64,000 bases of DNA from Dietzia sp. JS16-p6b (GTDB lineage Bacteria; Actinomycetota; Actinomycetes; Mycobacteriales; Mycobacteriaceae). The DNA lies in NCBI RefSeq assembly GCF_003052165.1, contig NZ_CP024869.1, forward strand, positions 3,382,001 to 3,446,000. Reading direction: 5' to 3'. A model generated the notes under the pieces. That model saw only the letters and a list, made by a program, of their open reading frames with translations, was not told the origin of the DNA and searched no databases. This document shows, in pieces, positions 1 through 8,750 of the stretch; positions within the stretch are counted from its first letter, which is position 1; each line of letters begins with the position of its first letter. The translations under genes and the position numbers were made by a program.

Positions 1-1
1 G

Positions 2-1279
2 ATCGACGAGACGCTCGCGCCACTGGCCAAGGCGATGGGCCTCAAGACCACCGTGATCTTCGGCGGCGTATCGCAGGGGCGCCAGGTCAGCGCGCTCGAC
101 CAGGGGGTCGACATCGTGGTGGCCTGCCCGGGTCGGCTCGAGGACCTCATGGGGCAGAGGCACTGCCGCATGGATTCGGTCGAGGTGAGTGTCCTCGACG
201 AGGCCGACCACATGGCCGACCTGGGCTTCCTCCCGGGAGTGACCCGGATCCTGGCGGCCACGCCCGCGGGTGCGCAGCGGCTTCTCTTCTCCGCGACCCT
301 GGACCAGGGTGTGGACAAGCTCGTCCGCAAGTTCCTCGACAACCCGGTCGTCCACGAGGTCGACGACGGCTCCGCCACCCCCGGCGCGACCGCCCACCAC
401 GTCGTCCACGTGGACCCGGACGACCGCGTCCGCGCACTGGCGGATCTGGCCGGGGTGAACGAGCGCACCGTCATGTTCACCCGCACCAAGCACGGCGCCA
501 AGCGACTGGCCAAGCAACTCTCCGGCCGCGGCGTGACCAGCGTCGACCTGCACGGCAACCTGTCGCAGAACGCGCGGGTGCGCAACCTCGACGCGTTCTC
601 CTCGGGCCGGGCGAGCGTGCTCGTGGCCACCGACATCGCGGCCCGCGGTATCCACGTCGACGACGTGGGACTGGTCGTCCATGCCGATCCGCCCGCCGAG
701 CACAAGGCGTACGTGCACCGCTCGGGTCGGACCGCGCGTGCAGGTGCCGTCGGCACCGTCGTCACCGTGGCCACCTCCGACCAGGTCCGCGAGGTGCGCT
801 CGCTCCTGCGGTCGGCCGGGGTGACCGCGGGTGAGATCGTGCTCCCCGTGGGTGCGAACGCCGCTACCGCACTGGCCGAGGCCCCCGAGCCCCCCGCCCA
901 CGTGCCCGGGGACGACGCGCCCGCGGGCCGCCCGAGTCAGGGCCAGGGCCGCCAGAGCCACAACCGACAGCGTCAGGGCCGCGCCCAGAGCGGGCAGGGC
1001 CAGAGCCGCCAGGGCCGGGAGCGGGACGGCGGCGGACGCGGTGGCCACGGGCAGGCGTCGTCCGGGTCGGAGGGGCCCCGTCGCCGCCCCCGTCGCCCCC
1101 AGAGCGCCGGAACCCAGGGTTCTTCCGGTGGCCACGGTTCGGCGCGTCAGGGTTCGGGGCGTCAGGGATCGGCGCAGGGTTCCGGAGGCCAGCGTTCGGC
1201 CGCCACCCACACGATCGCCCAGAGTGCGGGGCAGCCGCGGGGCGGCGAGCGCCGGAGGGCCAGCCGCCCCGCCGGCTGA
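2..1279 (+). CDS. DEAD-box ATP-dependent RNA helicase, RhlE-like, 5'-truncated
   Basis: The reading frame is open from base 2, so the start and the Walker A (motif I) region lie before the window. Visible motifs in order are PGRL (Ib), LDEADHM (DEAD box, near base 197), FSAT (III), VATDIAARG (V) and YVHRSGRTARAG (VI). After the RecA-like core come about 140 residues of low-complexity Gln/Arg/Gly/Ser sequence, typical of the RNA-binding tails of RhlE-type helicases. It would unwind RNA duplexes in ribosome assembly or RNA decay. It runs convergently into the thioesterase gene 43 bases downstream. The family call is firm; the RhlE subtype is inferred from the core and tail. Confidence 0.9.
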   Translation: MDETLAPLAKAMGLKTTVIFGGVSQGRQVSALDQGVDIVVACPGRLEDLMGQRHCRMDSVEVSVLDEADHMADLGFLPGVTRILAATPAGAQRLLFSATLDQGVDKLVRKFLDNPVVHEVDDGSATPGATAHHVVHVDPDDRVRALADLAGVNERTVMFTRTKHGAKRLAKQLSGRGVTSVDLHGNLSQNARVRNLDAFSSGRASVLVATDIAARGIHVDDVGLVVHADPPAEHKAYVHRSGRTARAGAVGTVVTVATSDQVREVRSLLRSAGVTAGEIVLPVGANAATALAEAPEPPAHVPGDDAPAGRPSQGQGRQSHNRQRQGRAQSGQGQSRQGRERDGGGRGGHGQASSGSEGPRRRPRRPQSAGTQGSSGGHGSARQGSGRQGSAQGSGGQRSAATHTIAQSAGQPRGGERRRASRPAG

Positions 1280-1322
1280 GTCCGCTCCCCCTCGAGTCGC
1301 CCGATCGATCAGCCGCCGGCCG

Positions 1323-2171
1323 TCACCCGAACACGGTGATGGTCTGGCGGCTGATCGCCGTCAGTGCCCCATCGGGTCCCCACAGCATGGCGTGCGTGTG
1401 GGCGTACCCGTCGCGGGAGGCATCGGTGGTGGCCTCGTACGCGAAGACCGCCTCCGGCGGGATCGTGTCGGGGCCGACTTCCGAGACGAGCTCCAGCGTC
1501 CAGGTCAGACTGCTGGCGGGCGCGAACCCGGAGAGCATCTGGATGGTCGCCGGCGGCCAGGCGTCCGCGAGCACCAACAGGTGCTCCTCGTGGAACTCCT
1601 CCGGGGCCTCGCGCAACTGCGCCCAGCCCGACAGATCGCCGGTCTCGGCTCCGCTGAAGGGCAGGGCGCCACCCACCTGCCTCAACGCGAGGAACCGGTA
1701 GAACTCGGGGGTCACCTTCTCGATGTACGGAAACGGTTCGATCGTGCCGGGTTCCGGCAACTCCGGCACGGGATGTCGCGGCGCGACGGCGATGGTGGAC
1801 TCGCGGTGCCGCCCGAACGCCGCCAGTGCCGTGGCGACGATCGCGCCCTCCTGTCGCAGGGTGGCCCGGGCCTGCGTCACGTTCTTCCCGACCCGGAGGA
1901 TCTCCGCGTCGACCTCGACGCCGCCCGTCGTAGCAGGGCCGACGAACGAGACGGTGAATGATCTCAACGGGTGTAAAGAACCGGCGGCCACGCCATCTCC
2001 CGACCCGGCCCCCACCCCTGACGGCGACGCATCCCTCACGCGGCCTTTGGCCGCCGCGAGCAGCAGGGCTCCGGTCAGTCCCCCGTAGATCGCCCGGCCC
2101 TGTGTCCACCCGTCCGCGATCTCCACGGTCCCACCGGCCGAGGCGGCCTCCAACATGCTCTTCAGCGACAT
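1323..2171 (-). CDS. TesB-like acyl-CoA thioesterase (double hot-dog)
   Basis: A 282-residue protein with the double hot-dog pattern of the 4HBT_3/TesB-like family: an N-terminal GRAIYGGLTGALLLAAA block (about 26-42), a middle section on acyl groups and FVGPATTGG, and a C-terminal DGYAHTHAMLWGPDG strand pair. Family members hydrolyse acyl-CoA thioesters; the chain length here is not readable. It lies 22 bases downstream of the desaturase on the same strand, so the two are probably co-transcribed, which fits a role in fatty acid turnover. A second protein of the same family starts at 30815. Confidence 0.8.
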   Translation of the reverse strand: MSLKSMLEAASAGGTVEIADGWTQGRAIYGGLTGALLLAAAKGRVRDASPSGVGAGSGDGVAAGSLHPLRSFTVSFVGPATTGGVEVDAEILRVGKNVTQARATLRQEGAIVATALAAFGRHRESTIAVAPRHPVPELPEPGTIEPFPYIEKVTPEFYRFLALRQVGGALPFSGAETGDLSGWAQLREAPEEFHEEHLLVLADAWPPATIQMLSGFAPASSLTWTLELVSEVGPDTIPPEAVFAYEATTDASRDGYAHTHAMLWGPDGALTAISRQTITVFG

Positions 2172-2193
2172 GCCGGACAGTCTGCCAAAGGGG

Positions 2194-3402
2194 TCAGTGG
2201 ACCAGTTGGGCGCGCCCCTTCTGCCGGAGCGCAGCCAGTGCGGACGTCAGACCCGGCATCTTCGGCATCCGGTCGAACATCTTCTCGCTGCGGGTCTCCG
2301 CCGCGTCGTCGGCGGTCCGGTGGAGGAACCTGTCGGGCAGTGAGAGCCTCGCGATGGTGCGCCAGGACTGCAGGTACTGCTTCCACAGCGGTCCGCTCAC
2401 GTAGGGCAGGTCGTACCGGTCGCACAACTCCCGGACCCGGAGCGAGATCTCCGCGTACCGGTTGGACGGCAGGTCGGGGAACATGTGGTGCTCGATCTGG
2501 AACGACAGGTTGCCCGACATGAGGCTCATGACCGGGCCGCCGTCGAGGTTGGCACTGCCGAGCATCTGGCGCAGGTACCACTCGGCCTGCGACTCGTGCT
2601 TCACGTCCTTGGCCGTGAACTTCTCGGCCCCGTCCGGGAAGTGCCCGCAGAAGATCACCGCGTTGGTCCAGATGTTCCGGATGATGTTCGCGGCGAAGCT
2701 CGCGGTCAGCGCCTGCCGTCCGGCCGGCCCGGCCAGAACGGGGAACAGGATGTAGTCCTTGAGCACCTGCTTTCCCGCCTTGCGCAGGAACGCACGGGCG
2801 GTGCGCTGGTCGGCCGGGCTGGCATCGGAGCCCGGGAGCGCGTCCTGGACACGAACCCCCTGCAGTCCGATCCCCCACTCGAATCCCGCCATGAGCGCGG
2901 TGTTGACGAGCAAGTTCGCGGAGAACCTGGGCTCCCACGGAATGTCACGTGTGACCCGCAGGACCCCGAACCCCACGTCGTCGTCCATCCCGACGATGTT
3001 GGTGAACTTGTGATGCAGATAGTTGTGCGTGTGCTTCCAGTCCGCCGAGCTGCCGACCAGGTCCCATTCCCACGTGGTGGAGTGGATCTCCGGGTCGTTC
3101 ATCCAGTCCCACTGCCCGTGCAGGACGTTGTGCCCGATCTCCATGTTCTCGAGGATCTTGGCCACTGCCAGAGCCCCCGTACCCAGAACCCAGGCGGTCC
3201 GGTTCCGCGCGCCGAGGTACAACACGGCCCGGGCCCCGAGTTCGATTCCCCGTTGCAGCCGGATCACGCTGTGGATGTACCGGTAATCCCGGTCCCCGCG
3301 GGATGCCAACACATCGGCCCTGATCGCGTCGAGCTCCCGTCCGAGCTCGTCGATCTGCTCGGTAGTCAGGTGCGCGTACTCGCCTACATCAGAAATGGCC
3401 AT
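2194..3402 (-). CDS. Membrane fatty acid desaturase (DesA3-like acyl-CoA desaturase)
   Basis: 402 residues with all three histidine boxes of membrane di-iron desaturases: HNVLH (91-95), HTHNYLHH (124-131) and QIEHHMFP (from about 302). Hydrophobic segments lie between them. The length and the QIEHH box match the acyl-CoA/linoleoyl-CoA desaturase group that includes mycobacterial DesA3. DesA3 is paired with an NAD(P)H oxidoreductase in mycobacteria; no such gene is adjacent here, so electrons must come from elsewhere. The position of the double bond cannot be told from sequence. Likely co-transcribed with the downstream thioesterase. Confidence 0.88.
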   Translation of the reverse strand: MAISDVGEYAHLTTEQIDELGRELDAIRADVLASRGDRDYRYIHSVIRLQRGIELGARAVLYLGARNRTAWVLGTGALAVAKILENMEIGHNVLHGQWDWMNDPEIHSTTWEWDLVGSSADWKHTHNYLHHKFTNIVGMDDDVGFGVLRVTRDIPWEPRFSANLLVNTALMAGFEWGIGLQGVRVQDALPGSDASPADQRTARAFLRKAGKQVLKDYILFPVLAGPAGRQALTASFAANIIRNIWTNAVIFCGHFPDGAEKFTAKDVKHESQAEWYLRQMLGSANLDGGPVMSLMSGNLSFQIEHHMFPDLPSNRYAEISLRVRELCDRYDLPYVSGPLWKQYLQSWRTIARLSLPDRFLHRTADDAAETRSEKMFDRMPKMPGLTSALAALRQKGRAQLVH

Positions 3403-3495
3403 GGATCAACTCTAGGCGCGCTCTCCGATTCGCGGCTACCGGCGAGTAGCAATGAGGGTCGGATACGTGACCAAGGGCACGCGGCGACCGTCCTC

Positions 3496-4497
3496 TCAGG
3501 CAGCCCACGACCGGCGCAGGACCTCCAGCGATCCGTGCACCCGCTCACGGCTCGAGCCCACCGGGGCGATCATCAACTCGTCCGCGCCCGCGCGTTCGGC
3601 GAAGTCCGCCAGGTAGTCGCGGACCTCCGGCCCGTCACCCACCGCGGTGTAGGAGATCATGTGCAGGATCTGGCGACCGGCCGCCGACTCCATCACCATG
3701 TCCAGCTCCTCGTCTGAGAAGTGGCGTCCGCGTCCGGCCATGAGCTTGACGCGCTGACGGCGATACCAGTGCAGTTCACCTGCCGCTCGCTCCGTGTCGT
3801 CGTCGGCCACCACGTTGACCGCGGCGATCATGTACGGCTCGGCCAGCTGATCGCTGGGCTCGAAGCGGTCGCGGTACACCGCCGAGGCCTGCTCGAGCGC
3901 ATCGGGCGCGAAGTGCGAGGCGAACGCGTAGGGCAGTCCGTACGCGGCGGCCAGCTGCGCGCCGAACAGGGAGGACCCGAGGATGTAGAGCGGGATCCTG
4001 GTCCCGCGTCCGGGCGTCGCCGTGATCCCGCGGGTACGGGCGAGGTCCGAGGGCGAGTCCCCCAGGAAGGCCTGGAGTTCACGGACGTCGTCGGGGAAGC
4101 GCTCGGCGGCCGACGGGTCACGACGTAGGGCGCGGAACGTCTGCGGGTCGGTGCCCGGGGCCCGGCCCAGTCCCAGGTCGATACGGCCCGGGTGCAGCTC
4201 GGCGAGTGTGCCGAACTGCTCGGCGATCACGAGCGGCGAGTGGTTGGGCAGCATCACCCCGCCGGACCCCAGCCGGATCCGCCGGGTCTGCGAGGCGATG
4301 TGCGCCATGAGCACCGCCGGGGCCGAGGAGGCGATGGACCCCATGTTGTGGTGCTCGGAGTACCAGACCCGCTCGTACCCGAGTTCCTCCGCCTTGCGGG
4401 CCAGGGCGACCGAGTCCCGCAGCGCGTCGCCGACGGACTGCCCCGGGCGGACCGAGGCGAAGTCGATCACGGACAGGGGCAGCGGGGAGGGGGTCAT
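3496..4497 (-). CDS. LLM-class flavin-dependent oxidoreductase (luciferase-like)
   Basis: 333 residues from the ATG at 4497; a longer upstream reading frame exists but would run into the divergent thiM gene and has no family similarity. The N-terminus ([14 protein letters not shown]), the [16 protein letters not shown] block, [20 protein letters not shown] and [14 protein letters not shown] are characteristic of the MsnO8-type group of luciferase-like monooxygenases, TIM-barrel proteins using FMN or F420. The substrate is unknown. It is transcribed away from thiM across a 70-base gap and ends 93 bases upstream of the desaturase start. Confidence 0.85.
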   Translation of the reverse strand: MTPSPLPLSVIDFASVRPGQSVGDALRDSVALARKAEELGYERVWYSEHHNMGSIASSAPAVLMAHIASQTRRIRLGSGGVMLPNHSPLVIAEQFGTLAELHPGRIDLGLGRAPGTDPQTFRALRRDPSAAERFPDDVRELQAFLGDSPSDLARTRGITATPGRGTRIPLYILGSSLFGAQLAAAYGLPYAFASHFAPDALEQASAVYRDRFEPSDQLAEPYMIAAVNVVADDDTERAAGELHWYRRQRVKLMAGRGRHFSDEELDMVMESAAGRQILHMISYTAVGDGPEVRDYLADFAERAGADELMIAPVGSSRERVHGSLEVLRRSWAA

Positions 4498-4508
4498 GAC
4501 GGGTCCAA

Positions 4509-4552
4509 CCCCCGTCCCGCGGGGCCTATTCCGTGCCGCGCCCGGACGGGGG
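4509..4552. promoter_or_regulatory. Inverted repeat in the oxidoreductase/thiM divergent promoter region
   Basis: CCCCCGTCC (4509-4517) is repeated in inverted form as GGACGGGGG (4544-4552) with a 26-base spacer. It fills most of the gap between the two divergent starts. It could be an operator, a leader hairpin for either transcript, or a chance product of high GC. No TPP riboswitch core is present. Confidence 0.3.
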
Positions 4553-4567
4553 CGGCACACTGGGGGG

Positions 4568-5422
4568 ATGTCCGATCCCGGCTCCGGTCCAAGCTCCAGC
4601 TCCGTCGACATCGCACACCTGGTCTCGGCGATGCGCCGGACCGAACCGTTGGTGCACTGCCTGACCAACTCGGTGGTCCGTCAGGTCACGGCCGACGTCC
4701 TGCTCGCCGCCGGTGCGGCGCCGGCGATGGTCGACCACCCCGAGGAGGCCGCCGACTTCGCGGCCGTCGCCACCGGGGTGCTGATCAACGTGGGAAACCC
4801 GACGGCCGAACAGGTGGAGGGCATGCACGCGGCGATCGCCTCGGCCAGGGAACACGGCACGCCGTGGGTGCTCGATCCGGTGGCGGTCGGCGGGCTGACA
4901 CTCCGCACCGGGCTCGCCACCGACTGGCTCGACCACGGTCCCGCGGCGATCCGCGCGAACGCCTCGGAGATCGTGGCGCTGGCCGGGGCCGGGGCGGGTG
5001 GCCGCGGCGTGGACTCGACCCATGACGTCGCGGCGGCGTTGCCGTCGGCCCTGATGCTCGCCGAGCGCGCCGGCGGCGTCGTCGCGGTGACGGGTGCGCA
5101 GGACGTCGTCGTCACCAACTCCGGCGGGCTGACCATCGCCACCTGGATCACCTCGGGGCATCCGCTGCTCCAGAAGGTGATCGGCACCGGGTGCGCTCTC
5201 GGGGCGCTCACGGCCGCCTACCTGGGTGCGGCCCGCGCCGCCGGCCTGCCCGACCACGACGCCGTGGTGGCCGCCCACGCCCACGTCGGAGCGGCCGGAG
5301 CGGCTGCGGGGCGGGTCGCCGCGGGCCCGGGACTGTTCGCGGTGGCGTGGCTCGACGCGCTGTACACGCTCACGGCCGAGGAGATCGCGGGCTCGGTCAC
5401 GCTCCTCGACGCCACGCCGTGA
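4568..5422 (+). CDS. thiM: Hydroxyethylthiazole kinase ThiM
   Basis: 284 residues. ThiM phosphorylates 4-methyl-5-(2-hydroxyethyl)thiazole so that it can be coupled to the pyrimidine by ThiE: thiamine salvage. Diagnostic parts are [21 protein letters not shown] near the N-terminus, [24 protein letters not shown] and the [12 protein letters not shown] segment holding the catalytic cysteine loop of the ribokinase-like fold. The ATG at 4568 follows a purine-rich GGGGGG. A longer in-frame extension upstream overlaps the divergent oxidoreductase and was rejected. The stop overlaps the thiE GTG by 4 bases, indicating translational coupling. Confidence 0.95.
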   Translation: MSDPGSGPSSSSVDIAHLVSAMRRTEPLVHCLTNSVVRQVTADVLLAAGAAPAMVDHPEEAADFAAVATGVLINVGNPTAEQVEGMHAAIASAREHGTPWVLDPVAVGGLTLRTGLATDWLDHGPAAIRANASEIVALAGAGAGGRGVDSTHDVAAALPSALMLAERAGGVVAVTGAQDVVVTNSGGLTIATWITSGHPLLQKVIGTGCALGALTAAYLGAARAAGLPDHDAVVAAHAHVGAAGAAAGRVAAGPGLFAVAWLDALYTLTAEEIAGSVTLLDATP

Positions 5423-6111
5423 CCCGCCGGGCCCACGGCACCGTCGACTGGCGGTTGTATCTGGTCACCGACCCCCACCTCGGCGGTGGCCGGGACGCGG
5501 TCCCCGGCATCGTCCACCAGGCCGTCCTGGGCGGGGTGGGGGTCGTCCAGATCCGGGACAAGGAATGTGACGACGACGAGTTCGCCACCCGCGCGTCCGC
5601 GGTGGCCGATGCCGCCCGTCGGGCCGGGGCCCGGGTCGGTCGCGAGGTCCCCGTGTTCGTCAACGACCGTCTGGGGGTGGCGCGCGAGCTGGGGCTCCAT
5701 CTGCACGTGGGGCAGCGGGATGTCCCGTTCGAGCGGGCGCGCGCCGACCTCCCGGAGCATCTGATGCTCGGGCTGTCGATCGAGTCGGACGAGCAACTCC
5801 ACGTCGCGCTGGGCGGGCCGGGGCCCGGGCCGGACGTGATCGGGGTGAGCCCGGTGTGGTCCACGGCGACCAAGACCGACACCGCTGCCGCTCTCGGCGC
5901 GGCAGGGGCCGACCGGCTCGCCCGGGCGGCCCGTCGGCGGGGTGTGGCGGCGGTGGGCATCGGCGGGATCACCCCGGCGAACGTCGGCCTGCTCGCGGGC
6001 ACCGCCCTGGACGGTGTGAGCGTGGTGTCGGCGGTGATGCGCGCGCCGGATCCGCGCGCAGTCGCGATGGACCTGCTCTCACGCTGGGATGGGGCCCGGG
6101 TTCGCGGGTGA
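5419..6111 (+). CDS. thiE: Thiamine phosphate synthase ThiE
   Basis: 230 residues starting at a GTG that overlaps the thiM stop (GTGA). ThiE joins HMP pyrophosphate and thiazole phosphate to give thiamine phosphate. Signature segments are [48 protein letters not shown] and [11 protein letters not shown], in the order expected for the TIM barrel. A frame extension reading back through thiM has no similarity and is out of character, so the GTG is preferred. ThiM and ThiE together form a salvage unit; no thiC or thiD is in the window. Confidence 0.95.
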   Translation: MTRRAHGTVDWRLYLVTDPHLGGGRDAVPGIVHQAVLGGVGVVQIRDKECDDDEFATRASAVADAARRAGARVGREVPVFVNDRLGVARELGLHLHVGQRDVPFERARADLPEHLMLGLSIESDEQLHVALGGPGPGPDVIGVSPVWSTATKTDTAAALGAAGADRLARAARRRGVAAVGIGGITPANVGLLAGTALDGVSVVSAVMRAPDPRAVAMDLLSRWDGARVRG

Positions 6112-6220
6112 TCCCGCCGCCCGCGCAGTCCGTCACGGGGAGGAGGACCGGGGTAGCACGAACCGGGTCACGGGATCGAAACCGCGCCACCGCGCCCATG
6201 GTGCCCGTACCGTCGGCAGC

Positions 6221-6571
6221 ATGCAGGACAGCACCCCGGACCAGATCACGATGGTCGAGTTCCCCAGTTCGTCGATGCCCGCGACAGCCGACTTCCTGGC
6301 CAGGGTGTGTGGCTGGACGCCCACCGTGTACGGGACGTCGTACACCGACCTCACCGGCGGCGGGATCGAGGTGGGGATCCAGGGTGACGACGACGAGCAG
6401 TCGCAGGCACCCCTGATGGTGATCCGGGTGTCCGACCTGGCCGAGGCCCGCGGCCGGGTCGAGGCCGCGGGCGGCGTGGTGACCCTCGACCCGTTCTCCT
6501 TCCCCGGTGGCCGACGGTTCCACTTCCGCGAGCCGGGCGGGAACGAGATGGCCATGTGGGTGCCGGAGTAG
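6221..6571 (+). CDS. VOC-superfamily (glyoxalase/bleomycin-resistance fold) protein
   Basis: 116 residues, a single vicinal-oxygen-chelate module: MVEFPSSSMPATADFLARVCGW at the start, then GIEVGI, a second half with VSDLAEARGRVEAAGG, and FREPGGNEMAMW at the end. Many such small proteins are of unknown substrate. The ATG at 6221 was chosen because the domain begins about 10 residues after it and upstream codons read as random arginine-rich sequence. It follows thiE by 109 bases on the same strand but has no evident thiamine role. Confidence 0.8.
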   Translation: MQDSTPDQITMVEFPSSSMPATADFLARVCGWTPTVYGTSYTDLTGGGIEVGIQGDDDEQSQAPLMVIRVSDLAEARGRVEAAGGVVTLDPFSFPGGRRFHFREPGGNEMAMWVPE

Positions 6572-6623
6572 CCACCGCCGCACGCCGCCGCGCACAGCCG
6601 AGCGCCGCCTCCATTGAGTCAGC

Positions 6624-7526
6624 TCAGGGAACCGAGCCGGCTCGCGGAGTCGGTTCGAACCCCTCCGGCAAGGCCAATCGTGTGAGTTTGGCCGGGTTGG
6701 AGTGGAAAAAGACCCGCGTGACGCGGTCGTCGACCACGCCCAGCTGGGCCACCCGGACGACCCCGCGGGACACCACCGCCAACGCGAACTCCCCGTTGAC
6801 CTCGACCGGCGCGATCATGCCGCCGGACAACTCCGCGGCCTTGATGAGGAAGTACGCACACTTGCGGGCCCCCACGATGTCCCTGCGGGCGGCGTTGACC
6901 TTCCCGTCGCTGTCCGAGACCACCCGGACGTCCGCGGTGAGCACCTCGATCGTCTGCTCGAGGTCACCGGCCAGGACGGCCTCAACCAGGCGCGTGATCA
7001 CCGGCTCCGGCGCACGTTCCGGCGGCCGCAGGTCGGTGTCCAACCGGCGGCGTGCCCGGCTCACCCACTGGCGCACCGTGGGCACGGCCGCGTCCAACGT
7101 CTCGGCGATCTCGGCGTAGGGCAGGGCATAGGCCTCGCGCAGGACGAAGGCCGCCCGCTCATCGGGTGCCAGCTGCTCGTAGGCGAGGAGGACGGCGATC
7201 CGCAGATCCTCCCGCTGTTCGGCCAACTCCGCCGGAAGCAGGGCGGTGTCGACGGGCTCGGGCAGCCACGCCCCCACGTAGTCCTCCCGCCGTCGTCGCC
7301 GTAGCCGGTCCAGACACAACCGGGTGGTGACGGTGGTGAGCCACGCCTCGGGGTTGTCGGGGTGAGAACCCGGGTCGAGGCCGACCAGGCGGGCCAGGGC
7401 CTCATCGGCGGCGTCCTCTGCGTCGGCCCACGTCCCCGTGATGCGGTATCCCACCCCGAGCAGTCGCCCCCGGACCCGGTCCACCGCGGTCCGGTCGAGT
7501 CCGGCGAGCCCACCGGCCGCGGTCAC
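6624..7526 (-). CDS. ECF41-group RNA polymerase sigma factor with SnoaL-like tail (SigJ-like)
   Basis: 300 residues. Sigma2 is seen at ADAEDAADEALARL, sigma4 at LPYAEIAETLDAAVPTVRQW. Between them is YVGAWLPEP, the linker motif of the ECF41 group, and after sigma4 a SnoaL-like domain with SDGKVNAAR and NPAKL, counterparts of the DGGGK and NPDKL motifs known in ECF41. In that group the C-terminal domain replaces an anti-sigma factor. The GTG at 7526 overlaps the stop of the upstream AhpD-like gene (GTGA), giving the standard ECF41 pair of regulator plus target enzyme. The promoter before that enzyme fits the known ECF41 consensus. Confidence 0.92.
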   Translation of the reverse strand: MTAAGGLAGLDRTAVDRVRGRLLGVGYRITGTWADAEDAADEALARLVGLDPGSHPDNPEAWLTTVTTRLCLDRLRRRRREDYVGAWLPEPVDTALLPAELAEQREDLRIAVLLAYEQLAPDERAAFVLREAYALPYAEIAETLDAAVPTVRQWVSRARRRLDTDLRPPERAPEPVITRLVEAVLAGDLEQTIEVLTADVRVVSDSDGKVNAARRDIVGARKCAYFLIKAAELSGGMIAPVEVNGEFALAVVSRGVVRVAQLGVVDDRVTRVFFHSNPAKLTRLALPEGFEPTPRAGSVP

Positions 7527-8053
7527 CTCGGACGAACGGGATCGATGTCCTCCGGGCGGACGCCCTTGAGCGACCCCGGGTCCTTCCTGGTCGCCACTGC
7601 GATCCGGTTCCATGCGTTGATGGTGACGACCTCCATGAGCAGCTGTCCAGTGCCCGCCTCGCCCCGGTGTCGGACCATCTCGTCCCAGAGGTGGTCCGGG
7701 ACCGAGTCCTCGCCACGGACGTGGGTGATCGCGTCAGCGAATCGCAGGACCACGAGGTCCCCCGCGGACAGCTCACCGGCGTGGGCGGGCCAGTCCTCGG
7801 CGGCGAGGATCCGGGCGTCGTCCCAGCCGTCCTTACGCGCGTCGCGGCGATGCATCGCGGTGCAGAACCGGCACTCGTTCACCGCCGAGACCCGCAGTCT
7901 GACGAGGTGGCTGTCGGAGCGGGAGACCCGGGCCCTGGTGTAGGCCTCGAGCGCCAGCATGGGCACCATCGCGCCCGCGCTGACCTGAGTGCGCTGGTGC
8001 TGTGTGCGCTGTCCCTGTGTGTGCGGTCCGTGGTCTTTCCGGTGAGTGCTCAT
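7523..8053 (-). CDS. AhpD/carboxymuconolactone decarboxylase-like protein, ECF41 partner
   Basis: 176 residues from the ATG at 8053. The core NECRFCTAMH is the CxxC-xxx-H motif of AhpD-type peroxidase-like proteins, preceded by SRSDSHLVRLRVSAV and followed by the usual helical repeat with DLVVLRFADAIT. In ECF41 loci such an enzyme (carboxymuconolactone decarboxylase, oxidoreductase or epimerase type) is the main sigma target; its real substrate is not known. The first about 25 residues are His/Gln-rich and atypical. Start is supported by the promoter: transcription would begin only a few bases before the ATG, so the message is nearly leaderless. An ATG at 8074 lies inside the promoter and is unlikely. 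Confidence 0.85.
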   Translation of the reverse strand: MSTHRKDHGPHTQGQRTQHQRTQVSAGAMVPMLALEAYTRARVSRSDSHLVRLRVSAVNECRFCTAMHRRDARKDGWDDARILAAEDWPAHAGELSAGDLVVLRFADAITHVRGEDSVPDHLWDEMVRHRGEAGTGQLLMEVVTINAWNRIAVATRKDPGSLKGVRPEDIDPVRPR

Positions 8054-8061
8054 ACCCCTTC

Positions 8062-8088
8062 GACGCACCAGCACTCCCGGATGTGACA
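8062..8088 (-). promoter_or_regulatory. ECF41-type promoter (TGTCACA-N16-CGTC)
   Basis: On the minus strand TGTCACA (8088-8082) is followed after exactly 16 bases by CGTC (8065-8062). This equals the published ECF41 promoter consensus. The predicted transcript starts about 8056, just before the ATG at 8053 of the AhpD-like gene, and would read on into the sigma gene, giving autoregulation. Confidence 0.85.
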
Positions 8089-8144
8089 GCGGATCGGTGT
8101 GATCACCTATGGCGATCTCCGGGGCCCCCTCCTAGCCTGGTCAC

Positions 8145-8732
8145 ATGACCGATCCCGATGATCTGTTGCTCTCCGACTCCGAGCGCCTGCACGCGCTCAC
8201 CGCGCTGGGCGACCATTATGCCGCCGGTCGTCTCGACGACCCGGAATTCCATTCCCGGTCCGGTGACATCGCGGCCGCGCGCACCCTGGGTCAGTTGCGG
8301 TCATCATTCCGGGATCTGCCCGGAGGGATGCCTCTGAGCAGCGTGGACGGCATGATCGTGCAGACGGCGGCGGCGGGAGGTGGTGAGCTGGCGCGCACCT
8401 CGTCGTCACCGGCGGTCTCGGACCCGGATCGCGAGCTCCAGGATCTCCGCAAGCGCGGCAAGACGGTGGAGACCCTCGACGGCCTGGTCCTCGGGGCGAC
8501 GCTCGTGGCGTTCCTCGTGCTGCAGTTCGTCGTGGGCTGGGATTACGCCTGGATCGTGTGGCCCTCGCTGGTCCTGACCCTCGGGGTTCCGCGCGCGATC
8601 CTGCAGTTCTCCGACTCGGACGAGGAACTCTACGAGGAGCTCAAGGAGTCCGACGACGAGGCCCGCAAGGAGCGTCTGCGCGCGGCCACCGAGCGGATCC
8701 GCGAGTTGGGGGACGGGCGCGAGACGCACTAG
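8145..8732 (+). CDS. DUF1707 (SHOCT-like) membrane protein
   Basis: 195 residues. The first 55 residues, LLLSDSERLHALTALGDHYA followed by GRLDDPEFHSR and AARTLGQL, are a DUF1707 domain, common at the N-terminus of actinobacterial membrane proteins. About residues 110-150 form two hydrophobic segments (LVLGATLVAFLVLQFVVGW and YAWIVWPSLVLTLGV), and the end is acidic and charged (DSDEELYEELKESDDE). Function unknown. It is divergent from the ECF41 locus across 91 bases, and ends 18 bases from the convergent MFS gene. Confidence 0.8.
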   Translation: MTDPDDLLLSDSERLHALTALGDHYAAGRLDDPEFHSRSGDIAAARTLGQLRSSFRDLPGGMPLSSVDGMIVQTAAAGGGELARTSSSPAVSDPDRELQDLRKRGKTVETLDGLVLGATLVAFLVLQFVVGWDYAWIVWPSLVLTLGVPRAILQFSDSDEELYEELKESDDEARKERLRAATERIRELGDGRETH

Positions 8733-8750
8733 ACATACTGACCGCGCAGG

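Noticed and set aside
4498-4567. TPP riboswitch before thiM
   Set aside because: Only 70 bases lie between the divergent starts and the conserved CUGAGA and related elements are absent.
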